The notes under the pieces are model-generated. The model had not been told where the DNA came from. It worked only from the letters and a program-made list of their open reading frames with translations, and made no database searches. From NCBI GenBank assembly GCA_900555225.1, contig USKL01000062.1, positions 1 to 7,807 of the forward strand: DNA of 7,807 nt. Direction: 5' to 3'. This stretch comes from an uncultured Collinsella sp. (lineage in GTDB: Bacteria; Actinomycetota; Coriobacteriia; Coriobacteriales; Coriobacteriaceae). Both the position numbers and the translations under genes were made by a program. Below, in pieces: positions 1-5,675 of the stretch (position 1 is its first letter; each line of letters opens with the position of its first letter).

Positions 1-1
1 C

Positions 2-349
2 ATGTCGATGACCAAGGAGGAGCGCCTGCGTCCTTCCATCATTAACGGCCAGCGTCGTGCCCGCATTGCCAAGGGTGCCGGCGTGACCCCCACCGAGGTC
101 AATAGCCTTATGAAGCAGTGGGGCGAGATGAATAAGATGATGGGCCGCATGCGCACGATGGCCAATCAGGCGCAGGCTGGCGGCAAGAAGGGCAAGAAGG
201 GTAAGAAGGGCAAAAAGATGCGCATGCCCAATATTCCCGGTCTGGATGCCATGGGCCTGGGCGGCATGGGCGGCCTGGGAACGGGCGGCCCCAAGTCCGA
301 TATGGACCTGCTGCGCCAGATGGAAGCGCAGATGCGCAACAAGAAGTAA
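2..349 (+). CDS. ffh: Signal recognition particle GTPase Ffh (SRP54), C-terminal M domain, 5' end outside window
   Basis: This is the last 115 residues of Ffh, the protein subunit of the signal recognition particle, which binds signal sequences and 4.5S RNA and delivers ribosomes to the membrane receptor FtsY. The visible part is the end of the methionine-rich M domain: SMTKEER, then [17 protein letters not shown], then [18 protein letters not shown], all typical of the RNA- and signal-peptide-binding helices. The NG GTPase domain lies upstream of the window. After the M domain comes a low-complexity tail with four GKK-type repeats and a Gly/Met-rich stretch ending in a short helix-like segment ([14 protein letters not shown]). 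Such basic, glycine-rich tails are common in Ffh. The frame is open from the window edge, so the ATG codons near base 2 are internal methionines and not starts. A strong hairpin follows the stop codon, and no rpsP-like gene follows on this strand. Confidence 0.95.
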   Translation: MSMTKEERLRPSIINGQRRARIAKGAGVTPTEVNSLMKQWGEMNKMMGRMRTMANQAQAGGKKGKKGKKGKKMRMPNIPGLDAMGLGGMGGLGTGGPKSDMDLLRQMEAQMRNKK

Positions 350-369
350 CGACTAGTTGAGTCGTGTAT

Positions 370-413
370 GGCGAAGGCCGCCTGGATGGTATTCCAGACG
401 GCCTTCGCCGTTT
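370..413 (+). terminator. Hairpin terminator after ffh
   Basis: A 17-bp stem with one C/A mismatch (370-386 against 393-409) closes a six-base loop (TGGTAT). It is followed only by GTTTGTTC, so the T tract is short. It lies between the convergent ffh and DUF134-NifX genes and could limit read-through both ways, but the side facing the - strand gene has no T run. A smaller hairpin (CGACT/AGTCG, 350-364) sits directly after the ffh stop. Confidence 0.7.
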
Positions 414-465
414 GTTCGCTGGTTGTCGCACGCGTGGAAGCGCGTTCTCGACGAGGTGCTTGCCG

Positions 466-1230
466 CTAGTGGCAGCCGCAGCCTTCGTGCCCGTCATGGT
501 CGTGGTGACCGTGGCAGCCGCAGGACTCGCCATGCTCGTGGATGTGCTCGTGATCATGTCCATGGCAGTCGCAGGTGGCCTCGCCGTTCTGTGCGAGCGT
601 GCCGGCAATGAGGGCCTCGACGCAGGCATCGCAGCTGCCCTGGGCGCCCGCATAGACCGTGATGCCGGCTTGGGCAAGCGCGTTGATAGCGCCGCCGCCG
701 ATACCGCCGCAAATGAGCGTGTCAATGCCACCGTTGGCAAGCAGGCCCGCCAAGGCGCCGTGGCCGGTGCCACCGGTGCCTACGACCTGCTCGTTGAGCA
801 CCTTGCCATCCTGGATGTCGTAGATCTTGAACTGCTCGCTGCGGCCAAAGTGCATAAAGATGTTGCCGTTGTCGTACGTTGTTGCCACCCTCATGGTGCC
901 GACCTCCTTTGCTGGCCATGCGGCCGTCGTCGTGGTGATGGGGGAGTACGCGATGTTGCCGCCTTCGATGACGATCGCCCGTCCATTGACCAGCGCGTTT
1001 GCCACCTTGCGATGCGCGCGACTGCTGATTGCCGCCACCGTGGCGCGGGCGATACCCATGTGCAGGGCGACGGCCTCCTGATTGAGGCCCTCCAGATCGC
1101 ACAGGCGCAGTACTTCGAGCTCATCGACCGTCATATCGATAGCGTCTCCGCTGGCAAGGCCATCGGGGGTAAAGCCGCGATATTCGGGGATGATCCCAAC
1201 GCGGCGCAGTTTTTCGCGTCTTCCAGCCAT
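466..1230 (-). CDS. DUF134 (UPF0251) HTH regulator fused to a NifB/NifX-type cluster-binding domain with His/Cys-rich tail
   Basis: A 254-residue protein of two domains. Residues 1-90 match the DUF134/UPF0251 family: GRREKLRRVGIIPEY at the N terminus, then TVDELEVLRLCDLEGLNQE and a sigma-region-4-like helix-turn-helix to about residue 83 (ARATVAAISSRAHRKVANAL). Residues 113-215 match the dinitrogenase iron-molybdenum cofactor (NifX/NifB C-terminal) fold: MRVATTYDNGNIFMHFGR, a GTGGTGHGAL loop and CGGIGGGAINAL. The last 35 residues (220-254) hold 12 His and 6 Cys, including three CxCH units, and look metal-binding. I chose the ATG at 1230 because family homology begins there and GGAG lies just upstream; the frame stays open to 1404 but that extension has no homology and crosses the promoter. 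Probable role: a DNA-binding protein sensing metal or Fe-S/Mo clusters, possibly autoregulated. No nif genes are visible, so nitrogen fixation should not be assumed. Ligand unknown. Confidence 0.88.
   Translation of the reverse strand: MAGRREKLRRVGIIPEYRGFTPDGLASGDAIDMTVDELEVLRLCDLEGLNQEAVALHMGIARATVAAISSRAHRKVANALVNGRAIVIEGGNIAYSPITTTTAAWPAKEVGTMRVATTYDNGNIFMHFGRSEQFKIYDIQDGKVLNEQVVGTGGTGHGALAGLLANGGIDTLICGGIGGGAINALAQAGITVYAGAQGSCDACVEALIAGTLAQNGEATCDCHGHDHEHIHEHGESCGCHGHHDHDGHEGCGCH
892..910 (-). promoter_or_regulatory. Internal Shine-Dalgarno and ATG at the DUF134/NifX domain junction
   Basis: On the - strand AAAGGAGGT (902-910) stands seven bases ahead of an in-frame ATG (894-892). This ATG encodes Met113, the first residue of the NifX-like domain (MRVATTYDNGN). 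The SD is a better match to the 16S tail than the one at the annotated start, and its spacing is optimal. It could start a second, shorter product of 142 residues made of the NifX-like domain and the metal-binding tail without the DNA-binding half. The KEVG codons that form the SD could also be chance. Confidence 0.6.
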
Positions 1231-1243
1231 ACACTCTCCAAAT

Positions 1244-1257
1244 CTGACATATGTCAA
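1244..1257. promoter_or_regulatory. Operator-like palindrome, copy 1 (TGACATATGTCA)
   Basis: A perfect 12-bp palindrome, TGACATATGTCA (1245-1256), lies 15 bases upstream of the DUF134-NifX start codon. It sits where transcription from the predicted - strand promoter would begin. A protein bound here would be expected to block that promoter. The related copy at 1297-1310 supports a specific binding site. That the DUF134 protein itself binds it is an inference from position. Confidence 0.65.
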
Positions 1258-1261
1258 CAAT

Positions 1262-1289
1262 AGAATAGCGAACGTGCGGATTTGCGCAA
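1262..1289 (-). promoter_or_regulatory. Predicted promoter of the DUF134-NifX gene
   Basis: Read on the - strand, TTGCGC (1289-1284) and TATTCT (1267-1262) are separated by 16 bases, a fair match to a housekeeping -35/-10 pair. Transcription would start near 1255, inside palindrome copy 1, giving a leader of about 25 bases that contains the GGAG ribosome binding site. Palindrome copy 2 lies just upstream of the -35. Based on consensus matching only. Confidence 0.45.
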
Positions 1290-1296
1290 GGAATTT

Positions 1297-1310
1297 CTGG
1301 CATATGTCAG
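1297..1310. promoter_or_regulatory. Operator-like palindrome, copy 2 (TGGCATATGTCA)
   Basis: CTGGCATATGTCAG is a 14-bp palindrome with one mismatched pair. It shares the core TGRCATATGTCA with copy 1. The two centres are 53 bp apart, close to five helical turns, so both sites would face the same side of the DNA, which suits cooperative binding or looping. This copy is upstream of both divergent promoters. Confidence 0.6.
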
Positions 1311-1356
1311 AAAATGAGGGCTTATGTTTGGGCTGTGGGGCCGCGTGCGCCTGGGC

Positions 1357-1362
1357 TACAAT
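1357..1362 (+). promoter_or_regulatory. Predicted -10 element of the thyA-folA promoter
   Basis: TACAAT (1357-1362), within GGGCTACAATGAATC, is a good -10 hexamer 35 bases ahead of the thyA start. The sequence 17 bases upstream (TGTGGG, 1334-1339) is a poor -35, so the promoter may be weak or need an activator. The thyA ribosome binding site AGGAGGG (1387-1393) is strong. Confidence 0.45.
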
Positions 1363-1396
1363 GAATCTCGCTTGTAGGCGACTGACAGGAGGGTCA

Positions 1397-2245
1397 ATGA
1401 GCAAAGCTGATCAACAGTTTGTAACCATGTGCCGCGATATCTTGGACCATGGCACCACCACCGAGGGCCAAAAGGTCCGCCCGGTGTGGGAGGACGGCAC
1501 CCCTGCCTATACCATTAAAAACTTTGGCGTCACGGCGCGCTACGACCTGCGCGAGGAGTTCCCCGCGCTTACCCTGCGCCGCACGGCGCTCAAGTCCGCC
1601 ATGGACGAGATCCTGTGGATCTATCAAAAGAAGTCCAATAACGTGCATGATCTCAACAGTCATATCTGGGATGAGTGGGCCGACGAGACCGGCTCCATCG
1701 GCAAGGCCTACGGGTACCAGATTGGCCAGAAGAGCCATTATGCCGAGGGCGATTTCGACCAGATGGACCGAGTGCTGTACGATCTTAAGCACACACCGTA
1801 CAGTCGCCGCATCATGACCAACACGTATGTGTTTAGCGACCTGTCCGAGATGCACCTGTATCCGTGCGCGTACAGCGTGACCTATAACGTCACGCAGCGC
1901 CCGCAGGACGACAAGCCGACGCTCAACATGATTCTCAACCAGCGCAGCCAGGACATTTTGGCCGCGAACAACTGGAATGTGTGCCAGTACGCCATCTTGC
2001 TGATGATGGTTGCGCAGTCGATCGATATGATTCCCGGCGAGCTGCTGCATGTGATCGCCGACGCCCATATCTACGACCGTCATGTCGATATTGTCCGCGA
2101 ACTTATCGAGCGTCCGCAGTTTGCGGCGCCTAAGGTAACGCTTAACCCCGACGTGCACGATTTCTATGCGTTTACGACCGACGACCTGATTGTGGAGGGC
2201 TACGAGCACGGTCCGCAGGTCAAGAACATTCCCATTGCGGTGTAG
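1397..2245 (+). CDS. thyA: Thymidylate synthase ThyA (clostridial/streptococcal-type)
   Basis: Thymidylate synthase transfers and reduces the one-carbon unit of 5,10-methylenetetrahydrofolate onto dUMP, giving dTMP and dihydrofolate, in the cytoplasm. The 282-residue length is a little above the 264 of E. coli ThyA. Visible motifs are Glu71 in DEILWIYQ, the WDEWADE block (91-97), the SRR phosphate-binding arginines (136-138), catalytic Cys157 in LYPCAYS, NQRSQD (181-186), Asn194 in NNWNV, and HIYDRH (224-229) with the dUMP-binding His and Tyr. The residue after the catalytic Cys is Ala where E. coli has His, and RSQD replaces RSCD; both agree with a subtype I know from Firmicutes, not with damage. 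The ATG at 1397 is chosen because AGGAGGG lies just before it and homology begins there. It is the first gene of a pair with folA, whose start follows nine bases after this stop. Confidence 0.97.
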   Translation: MSKADQQFVTMCRDILDHGTTTEGQKVRPVWEDGTPAYTIKNFGVTARYDLREEFPALTLRRTALKSAMDEILWIYQKKSNNVHDLNSHIWDEWADETGSIGKAYGYQIGQKSHYAEGDFDQMDRVLYDLKHTPYSRRIMTNTYVFSDLSEMHLYPCAYSVTYNVTQRPQDDKPTLNMILNQRSQDILAANNWNVCQYAILLMMVAQSIDMIPGELLHVIADAHIYDRHVDIVRELIERPQFAAPKVTLNPDVHDFYAFTTDDLIVEGYEHGPQVKNIPIAV

Positions 2246-2254
2246 GTGGTGCTC

Positions 2255-2773
2255 ATGACGTGTAAGCTATCTTCTATCGTTGCCGTGTGTGACGATTGGG
2301 GCATTGGGTGCGAGGGCGACATGGTGGTGTCCAATCGCGCCGACATGCGCCATTTTGTGGCCTGCACCAAGGGCTGCCCGGTCATCATGGGGCGCAAGAC
2401 GCTGCTGAGTTTTCCCGGTGGGCGTCCACTCAAGAACCGTCGCAATATCGTGCTTACGCGCGACGATAGCTTTGCGCCCGAGGGCGTTGACGTGGTGCAT
2501 AGCGTTGACGAGGCGCTCGCCGCGGTAGCCGATGAGCCTGTTGCCTGGGTGATCGGTGGCGGTGAGGTGTATCGGCAGTTTTTGCCGTATTGCGCCGAGG
2601 CCGAGGTCACGCACAACCATTGCGCCCATGCCGTGGACACGTACTTTCCTAATCTGGATGCCGATCCTGCGTGGGAAGTTGCGCGGCGCGACGGGGTTGC
2701 CACGATTGCCTCTGGCGAGGGCGATGAGGGTGTCGATTATGAGTTCGTGACGTATCGTCGCGTTGAGGCGTAA
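2255..2773 (+). CDS. folA: Dihydrofolate reductase
   Basis: Dihydrofolate reductase uses NADPH to return the dihydrofolate made by ThyA to tetrahydrofolate and is the target of trimethoprim. This 172-residue protein shows SIVAVCDDWGIG (7-18), the active-site acid Asp30 in NRADMRHF, VIMGRKT (43-49), RRNIVLTRD (62-70) and the NADPH-binding VIGGGEVYRQFLP (99-111). The usual MPW/LPW motif with Trp22 (E. coli numbering) is replaced by MVVSN. I recall similar LLVS sequences in clostridial DHFRs, so this looks like a subtype trait. The ATG at 2255 is preferred, with AGGTGG (2244-2249) overlapping the thyA stop as ribosome binding site. A GTG directly after the thyA stop (2246) would add three residues and cannot be excluded. 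Tight spacing implies co-transcription and probably coupled translation with thyA. Confidence 0.95.
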   Translation: MTCKLSSIVAVCDDWGIGCEGDMVVSNRADMRHFVACTKGCPVIMGRKTLLSFPGGRPLKNRRNIVLTRDDSFAPEGVDVVHSVDEALAAVADEPVAWVIGGGEVYRQFLPYCAEAEVTHNHCAHAVDTYFPNLDADPAWEVARRDGVATIASGEGDEGVDYEFVTYRRVEA

Positions 2774-2817
2774 ATCGTCTGGCGTGAACGGTATCATCGG
2801 GTTGATTGAATGCATGG

Positions 2818-2836
2818 GGCGGCGCTTAGCGTCGCC
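2818..2836 (+). terminator. Possible weak terminator after folA
   Basis: An 8-bp GC-rich stem (2818-2825 against 2829-2836, one G-T pair) closes a TTA loop and is followed by TCGTTTGG. The T tract is poor, so this may be an attenuating hairpin and not a full terminator. It lies between folA and a candidate promoter for the next gene. Confidence 0.35.
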
Positions 2837-2841
2837 TCGTT

Positions 2842-2850
2842 TGGTATAGA
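2842..2850 (+). promoter_or_regulatory. Possible extended -10 promoter for the RNA methyltransferase gene
   Basis: TGGTATAGA is an extended -10 element (TGn plus TATAGA) 32 bases ahead of the next start codon. No convincing -35 hexamer lies at 16-18 bases upstream, which an extended -10 can tolerate. The next gene has only a weak ribosome binding site. Confidence 0.35.
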
Positions 2851-2882
2851 CGTGCTGTAAAGAAGGGTGCGGGCTGGCTGCT

Positions 2883-3797
2883 ATGACTGATGCCGTTGAG
2901 GTTCTGCGAATTGATTCGCTCGAGGACGAGCGGCTCGATGCCTACGTGCGACTGACCGAGCGTGAGCTTCGCTGCGTGTTGGAGCCGCAGAAGGGCATTT
3001 TTATCGCTGAGAGTGCCAAGGTCATCGAACGCGCGGTGCGTGCCGGATATCAGCCGGTGAGCTTTCTTTTGGGCGAACGCTGGCTCGACCAGATGATGCC
3101 GCTGTTTGAGCGCCTAGTCGTGCGCGAGGGCGCGGGTCCTGTTCCTGTGTTCGTCGCCTCCATGGAGCTCATGGAGCAGTTGACGGGCTTTAACGTGACG
3201 CGCGGTGCGCTTGCGGCGTTTCGTCGCCCGCGTCAGATTCCGGTTGATGAGTTCTTGGGTGGCGTCGTCGAGGTGGCGGGGGAGCGTCCGGTGCGCGTGT
3301 GCGTGCTCGAGGGTATTGTCGACCACACCAATGTTGGCGCGATTTTCCGCTCTGCTGCCGCATTGAACGTTGACGGTATTTTGGTCAGCCCGACGTGCTG
3401 CGACCCGCTGTACCGTCGCTCGGCCCGCGTGAGCATGGGCACCGTGTTTCAGGTGCCGTGGACGCGCATTGGCAGCGAGGCTCGTGTGTGGCCGCATGAT
3501 GGTCTGAGCGCGTTGCACGATGCCGGTTTTTCGTGTGCCGCTATGGCGTTGACGGACGATTCCGTATCGCTGGACGATCCCGTGCTGCAGGAGATTGACC
3601 GCTTGGCAATCTTTATGGGTACCGAGGGTGCCGGCTTGGGCGCCAAGACCATTGCCGGCTGTGACCACGCGGTGCGCATTCCGATGGCGCACGGGGTCGA
3701 TTCGCTTAACGTGGCCGCGGCGAGCGCCGTCGCCTTTTGGCAGCTGTGCCCGCACGTGAGCAATGAGTATCACTACCAGCCGGGTTTGTATCGCTAG
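2883..3797 (+). CDS. SpoU/TrmH-family (SPOUT) RNA 2'-O-methyltransferase
   Basis: A 304-residue SPOUT-class methyltransferase that should transfer a methyl group from S-adenosylmethionine to a ribose 2'-OH in rRNA or tRNA. Residues 35-115 resemble the RNA-binding substrate domain of the family (GIFIAESAKVIERAV). The catalytic knot domain shows all three motifs: motif 1 at 147-157 (DHTNVGAIFRS, with Asn150 and Arg156), motif 2 at 244-252 (FMGTEGAGL, with Glu248) and motif 3 at 266-283 (IPMAHGVDSLNVAAASAV, with Ser274 and Asn276). The exact RNA target cannot be told from sequence; RlmB-like and TsnR/TrmH-like members share these motifs. The ATG at 2883 is the only reasonable start, since the frame closes upstream at 2847. 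Its ribosome binding site is weak (GGGCTGG or the distant AAGAAGGG), suggesting modest expression. Confidence 0.93.
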   Translation: MTDAVEVLRIDSLEDERLDAYVRLTERELRCVLEPQKGIFIAESAKVIERAVRAGYQPVSFLLGERWLDQMMPLFERLVVREGAGPVPVFVASMELMEQLTGFNVTRGALAAFRRPRQIPVDEFLGGVVEVAGERPVRVCVLEGIVDHTNVGAIFRSAAALNVDGILVSPTCCDPLYRRSARVSMGTVFQVPWTRIGSEARVWPHDGLSALHDAGFSCAAMALTDDSVSLDDPVLQEIDRLAIFMGTEGAGLGAKTIAGCDHAVRIPMAHGVDSLNVAAASAVAFWQLCPHVSNEYHYQPGLYR

Positions 3798-3834
3798 GCA
3801 GATATTTCGCACCGGGCTCTGGTTTGGGGCGTTT

Positions 3835-3860
3835 CGGCCGATATCGGTCGGTGCTAAGCT
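3835..3860 (+). promoter_or_regulatory. Inverted repeat overlapping a candidate promoter of the MATE gene
   Basis: CGGCCGATATCGGTCG (3835-3850) is an inverted repeat with one mismatched pair and a perfect core CCGATATCGG. It is followed at once by TGCTAAGCT (3852-3860), which fits an extended -10. The repeat would occupy the spacer and -35 region, where a repressor of an efflux pump might bind. No other copy is seen in the window. The start codon is 63 bases further on. Confidence 0.35.
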
Positions 3861-3922
3861 GGTATTGGCTTTGGTCTTAAATTGCCGTTTTGTTGTATGA
3901 CGTACGCTAGTGGGGAGGGCGT

Positions 3923-5272
3923 GTGGCTAAGAAATCTACGGCTATCGATGTAACGCAGGGTGTTATTTGGCAGCAGCTGCTGTCGCTGTGCGTTCCCATC
4001 TTCTTTAGTTCGTTTTTTCAGCAGGCATACACGCTTATCGGTACCTATATCGTCGGTCAGTTTGGCGGCAAGCTCGCGCTGGGTGGCATTCAGGCCACGA
4101 TGGTGCTTACGGAGCTCTGCATTGGCTTTTGTGTCGGCGTCGGTGCTGGCTGCGCGGTCATTACGGGCCAGTTTTTTGGCCAGCACGATGACGAGCGCCT
4201 GAGCCGATCGGTCCATACGGCCATGACGCTCGCGCTGGTGGGCGGCATCGCCTTCTCGATTCTTGGCATAGTGTTCGTTGAGCCCATGCTGGTGCTTATG
4301 AACACGCCGCATGAACTATTGGCCGAGGGCGTGGCCTATGCTCGTTGCTATTTTGCCGCCATGGTTGCGGCGCTTCTACTCAATATGGGAACGGCATTGC
4401 TGCGCGCCGTGGGCGACACGCGCGGGCCCGCTGTGATCATCGCTTCCGGCTGCCTTGTTAATGCGGTGCTGGATGTCATCTTCGTTGCCGTGCTTCACAT
4501 GGAAGCGCTGGGCTGTGGCATCGCGGTGGCGCTGACCATTTGCTCCAACGCCACGATGATCGTGATTCGTATGATGCACGCACCGGGTGCGTGGCGGCTT
4601 TCACTGTCCAAACTCGGCATTGATTCTGGTATTTGTAAGAGCATGATCTCGTGTGGTCTGCCGCTTGGCTTTCAGTCTGCTGCGTATTCGATTTCCAACG
4701 TTTTGATTCAGGTGTCGGTCAACTCGTTTGGCGCCGATGTCACGACTGCTTGGGGTCTATCTGGGCGCCTGGATGGCATTATCTGGATGGTGACCGAGGC
4801 GCTCGGCGTATCGATCACTACGTTCTCGGCGCAGAACTTTGGCGCGCGCAACTACGAGCGCATGCGCAAGGGCTACCATACGTCGCTCGTGCTGTCGTTT
4901 ATGCTCATTGGTGGCCTGTCTGCCGTGCTGCTGGTGTTCTCGGGCCCGCTGTCGTGTTTGTTTGTCGACGATGCTTCGATTTCGGCGTACACCACGACCA
5001 TCCTCCATTTCATTGCGCCGTTCTATGCGATTTTCTCGATTATCGAGAACGCCTCGGGTTCCATCCGCGGCGCCGGCGTGAGTCTGCAGCCTATGATGCT
5101 CACCATCTTTGGCACCGTTGTCTTGAGGGTGATCTGGGTGTTTGCGATCATGCCCTTCGATCCGTCGCTCGAGCATCTACTGCTGGTCTACCCCGTAACC
5201 TGGCTCATCACCGCAACCATGTTCACCATCTACCACCACAGCGGCAACTGGCTAGGTCGCGCCACCGCCTAG
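3923..5272 (+). CDS. MATE-family multidrug/sodium antiporter
   Basis: A 449-residue integral membrane protein of the MATE (multidrug and toxic compound extrusion) family, which exports organic cations or other small molecules in exchange for Na+ or H+. The length fits the usual twelve-helix form. Visible family features are the N-terminal TQGVIWQQLLSLCVPIFFSSFFQQAYTL region entering helix 1, RAVGDTRGP (161-169) at the end of the first bundle's central loop, the matching start of the second half (SMISCGLPLGFQSAAYSISN), the conserved AQNFGARNYERMRKG (303-317) and IRGAG (381-385). Hydrophobic segments run through both halves, with a short soluble C terminus. The start is a GTG at 3923, supported by GGGGAGGG (3912-3919) just upstream. 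The substrate cannot be predicted. It stands alone, between an unrelated methyltransferase and a repeat region. Confidence 0.93.
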   Translation: MAKKSTAIDVTQGVIWQQLLSLCVPIFFSSFFQQAYTLIGTYIVGQFGGKLALGGIQATMVLTELCIGFCVGVGAGCAVITGQFFGQHDDERLSRSVHTAMTLALVGGIAFSILGIVFVEPMLVLMNTPHELLAEGVAYARCYFAAMVAALLLNMGTALLRAVGDTRGPAVIIASGCLVNAVLDVIFVAVLHMEALGCGIAVALTICSNATMIVIRMMHAPGAWRLSLSKLGIDSGICKSMISCGLPLGFQSAAYSISNVLIQVSVNSFGADVTTAWGLSGRLDGIIWMVTEALGVSITTFSAQNFGARNYERMRKGYHTSLVLSFMLIGGLSAVLLVFSGPLSCLFVDDASISAYTTTILHFIAPFYAIFSIIENASGSIRGAGVSLQPMMLTIFGTVVLRVIWVFAIMPFDPSLEHLLLVYPVTWLITATMFTIYHHSGNWLGRATA

Positions 5273-5295
5273 CTCATCCGTCAGATACCCCTGAT

Positions 5296-5364
5296 AAGTT
5301 GCGGTGAAATAGTTCCTGAAAAGCCCTTGCGGACCGTCAAACAAGTACTATTCCACCGCAACTT
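5296..5364. repeat. 69-bp imperfect inverted repeat, 23-bp arms
   Basis: The left arm (5296-5318, beginning AAGTTGCGGTGAAATAGT) and right arm (5342-5364, ending CCACCGCAACTT) are inverted copies of 23 bp with three mismatches; the outer 18 bp have only one. The 23-base centre contains CCTTGCGGACCG. No T run follows on either strand, so it does not look like an ordinary intrinsic terminator. It lies 23 bases after the MATE stop and 37 bases before the stop of the cobO remnant. It could be a REP-like or miniature inverted-repeat element, or a structured RNA end. No second copy is present here. Confidence 0.7.
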
Positions 5365-5401
5365 CCTTATGAGCTGTAGGTGTTGGCGGAAAACGAATCA
5401 A

Positions 5402-5554
5402 TTAGTATTCGATGCCTTGGCGGGCTAGGAGGCCTTCGTCGAAGTAGTGTTTGATGGGACGCATTTCGGTGACTAAGTCCGCGAGGTCGGCCAACGGCAG
5501 CAGCCCGCGGCCGGTGAGCACGAGTTCCGTGGTGGCGGGCTTTATCGCGATCAG
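5402..5554 (-). pseudogene. cobO/btuR remnant: C-terminal 50 codons of a corrinoid adenosyltransferase
   Basis: On the - strand, 50 codons ending in TAA (5404-5402) read as the C terminus of CobO/BtuR, the ATP:cob(I)alamin adenosyltransferase of cobalamin salvage and synthesis. Telling segments are KPATTELVLTGRG, LADLADLVTEMRPIKHYFDEG and the terminal LLARQGIEY, which match the family's ELVLTGR, ADLVTEMRPVKH and ARxGIE motifs in order and spacing. A full enzyme has roughly 170-200 residues with an N-terminal P-loop; all of that is missing. The frame stays open upstream to 5659 but the sequence there has no family likeness and no ATG, GTG or TTG, so no product is expected. The surviving codons show no stop or frameshift, so the loss may be fairly recent. 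It overlaps the region upstream of ftsH on the other strand. Confidence 0.85.
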
Positions 5555-5645
5555 TTGCCCGTATAGATTTGAACCTTGCCGACTTACAGTGATGCCATCT
5601 CTGTCCTTTCGTGCCCGGCGTCGGTTTATCGCCGTCCGGGTTGGG

Positions 5646-5651
5646 TATTCT
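5646..5651 (+). promoter_or_regulatory. Possible -10 element of the ftsH promoter
   Basis: TATTCT (5646-5651), within GGGTATTCTAGAAAG, would start transcription near 5658. The expected -35 region (about 5623-5629, GGTTTAT) is a poor match. The rest of 5566-5645 holds no gene I can support and seems to be leader or junction DNA. Weak evidence. Confidence 0.3.
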
Positions 5652-5675
5652 AGAAAGCATTATCAACCCCAGTAG

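Noticed and set aside
364..1263. Long + strand open frame (about 299 codons) opposite the DUF134-NifX gene
   Set aside because: Its translation has no recognisable domain and is low-complexity; it mirrors the well-supported - strand gene and has no ribosome binding site.
1082..1396. Upstream extension of thyA
   Set aside because: The extra 105 residues are translated from the antisense of the DUF134 gene and the control region; the strong AGGAGGG fixes the start at 1397.
1231..1404. N-terminal extension of the DUF134-NifX gene to an ATG at 1404
   Set aside because: The added 58 residues have no family likeness, cross the predicted promoter and both palindromes, and the ATG at 1230 has its own GGAG.
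1394..2209. Antisense open frame (271 codons) across thyA
   Set aside because: A composition effect of GC-rich coding DNA; no domain and no signals, while thyA on the other strand is certain.
5405..5659. Treating the whole 85-codon open - strand frame as a small functional gene
   Set aside because: Only the last 50 codons resemble CobO; the rest has no likeness and there is no start codon ahead of the homology.
5451..5675. Small + strand open frame of 74 codons just before ftsH
   Set aside because: It is the antisense of the cobO remnant plus leader DNA, with no ribosome binding site and no homology.
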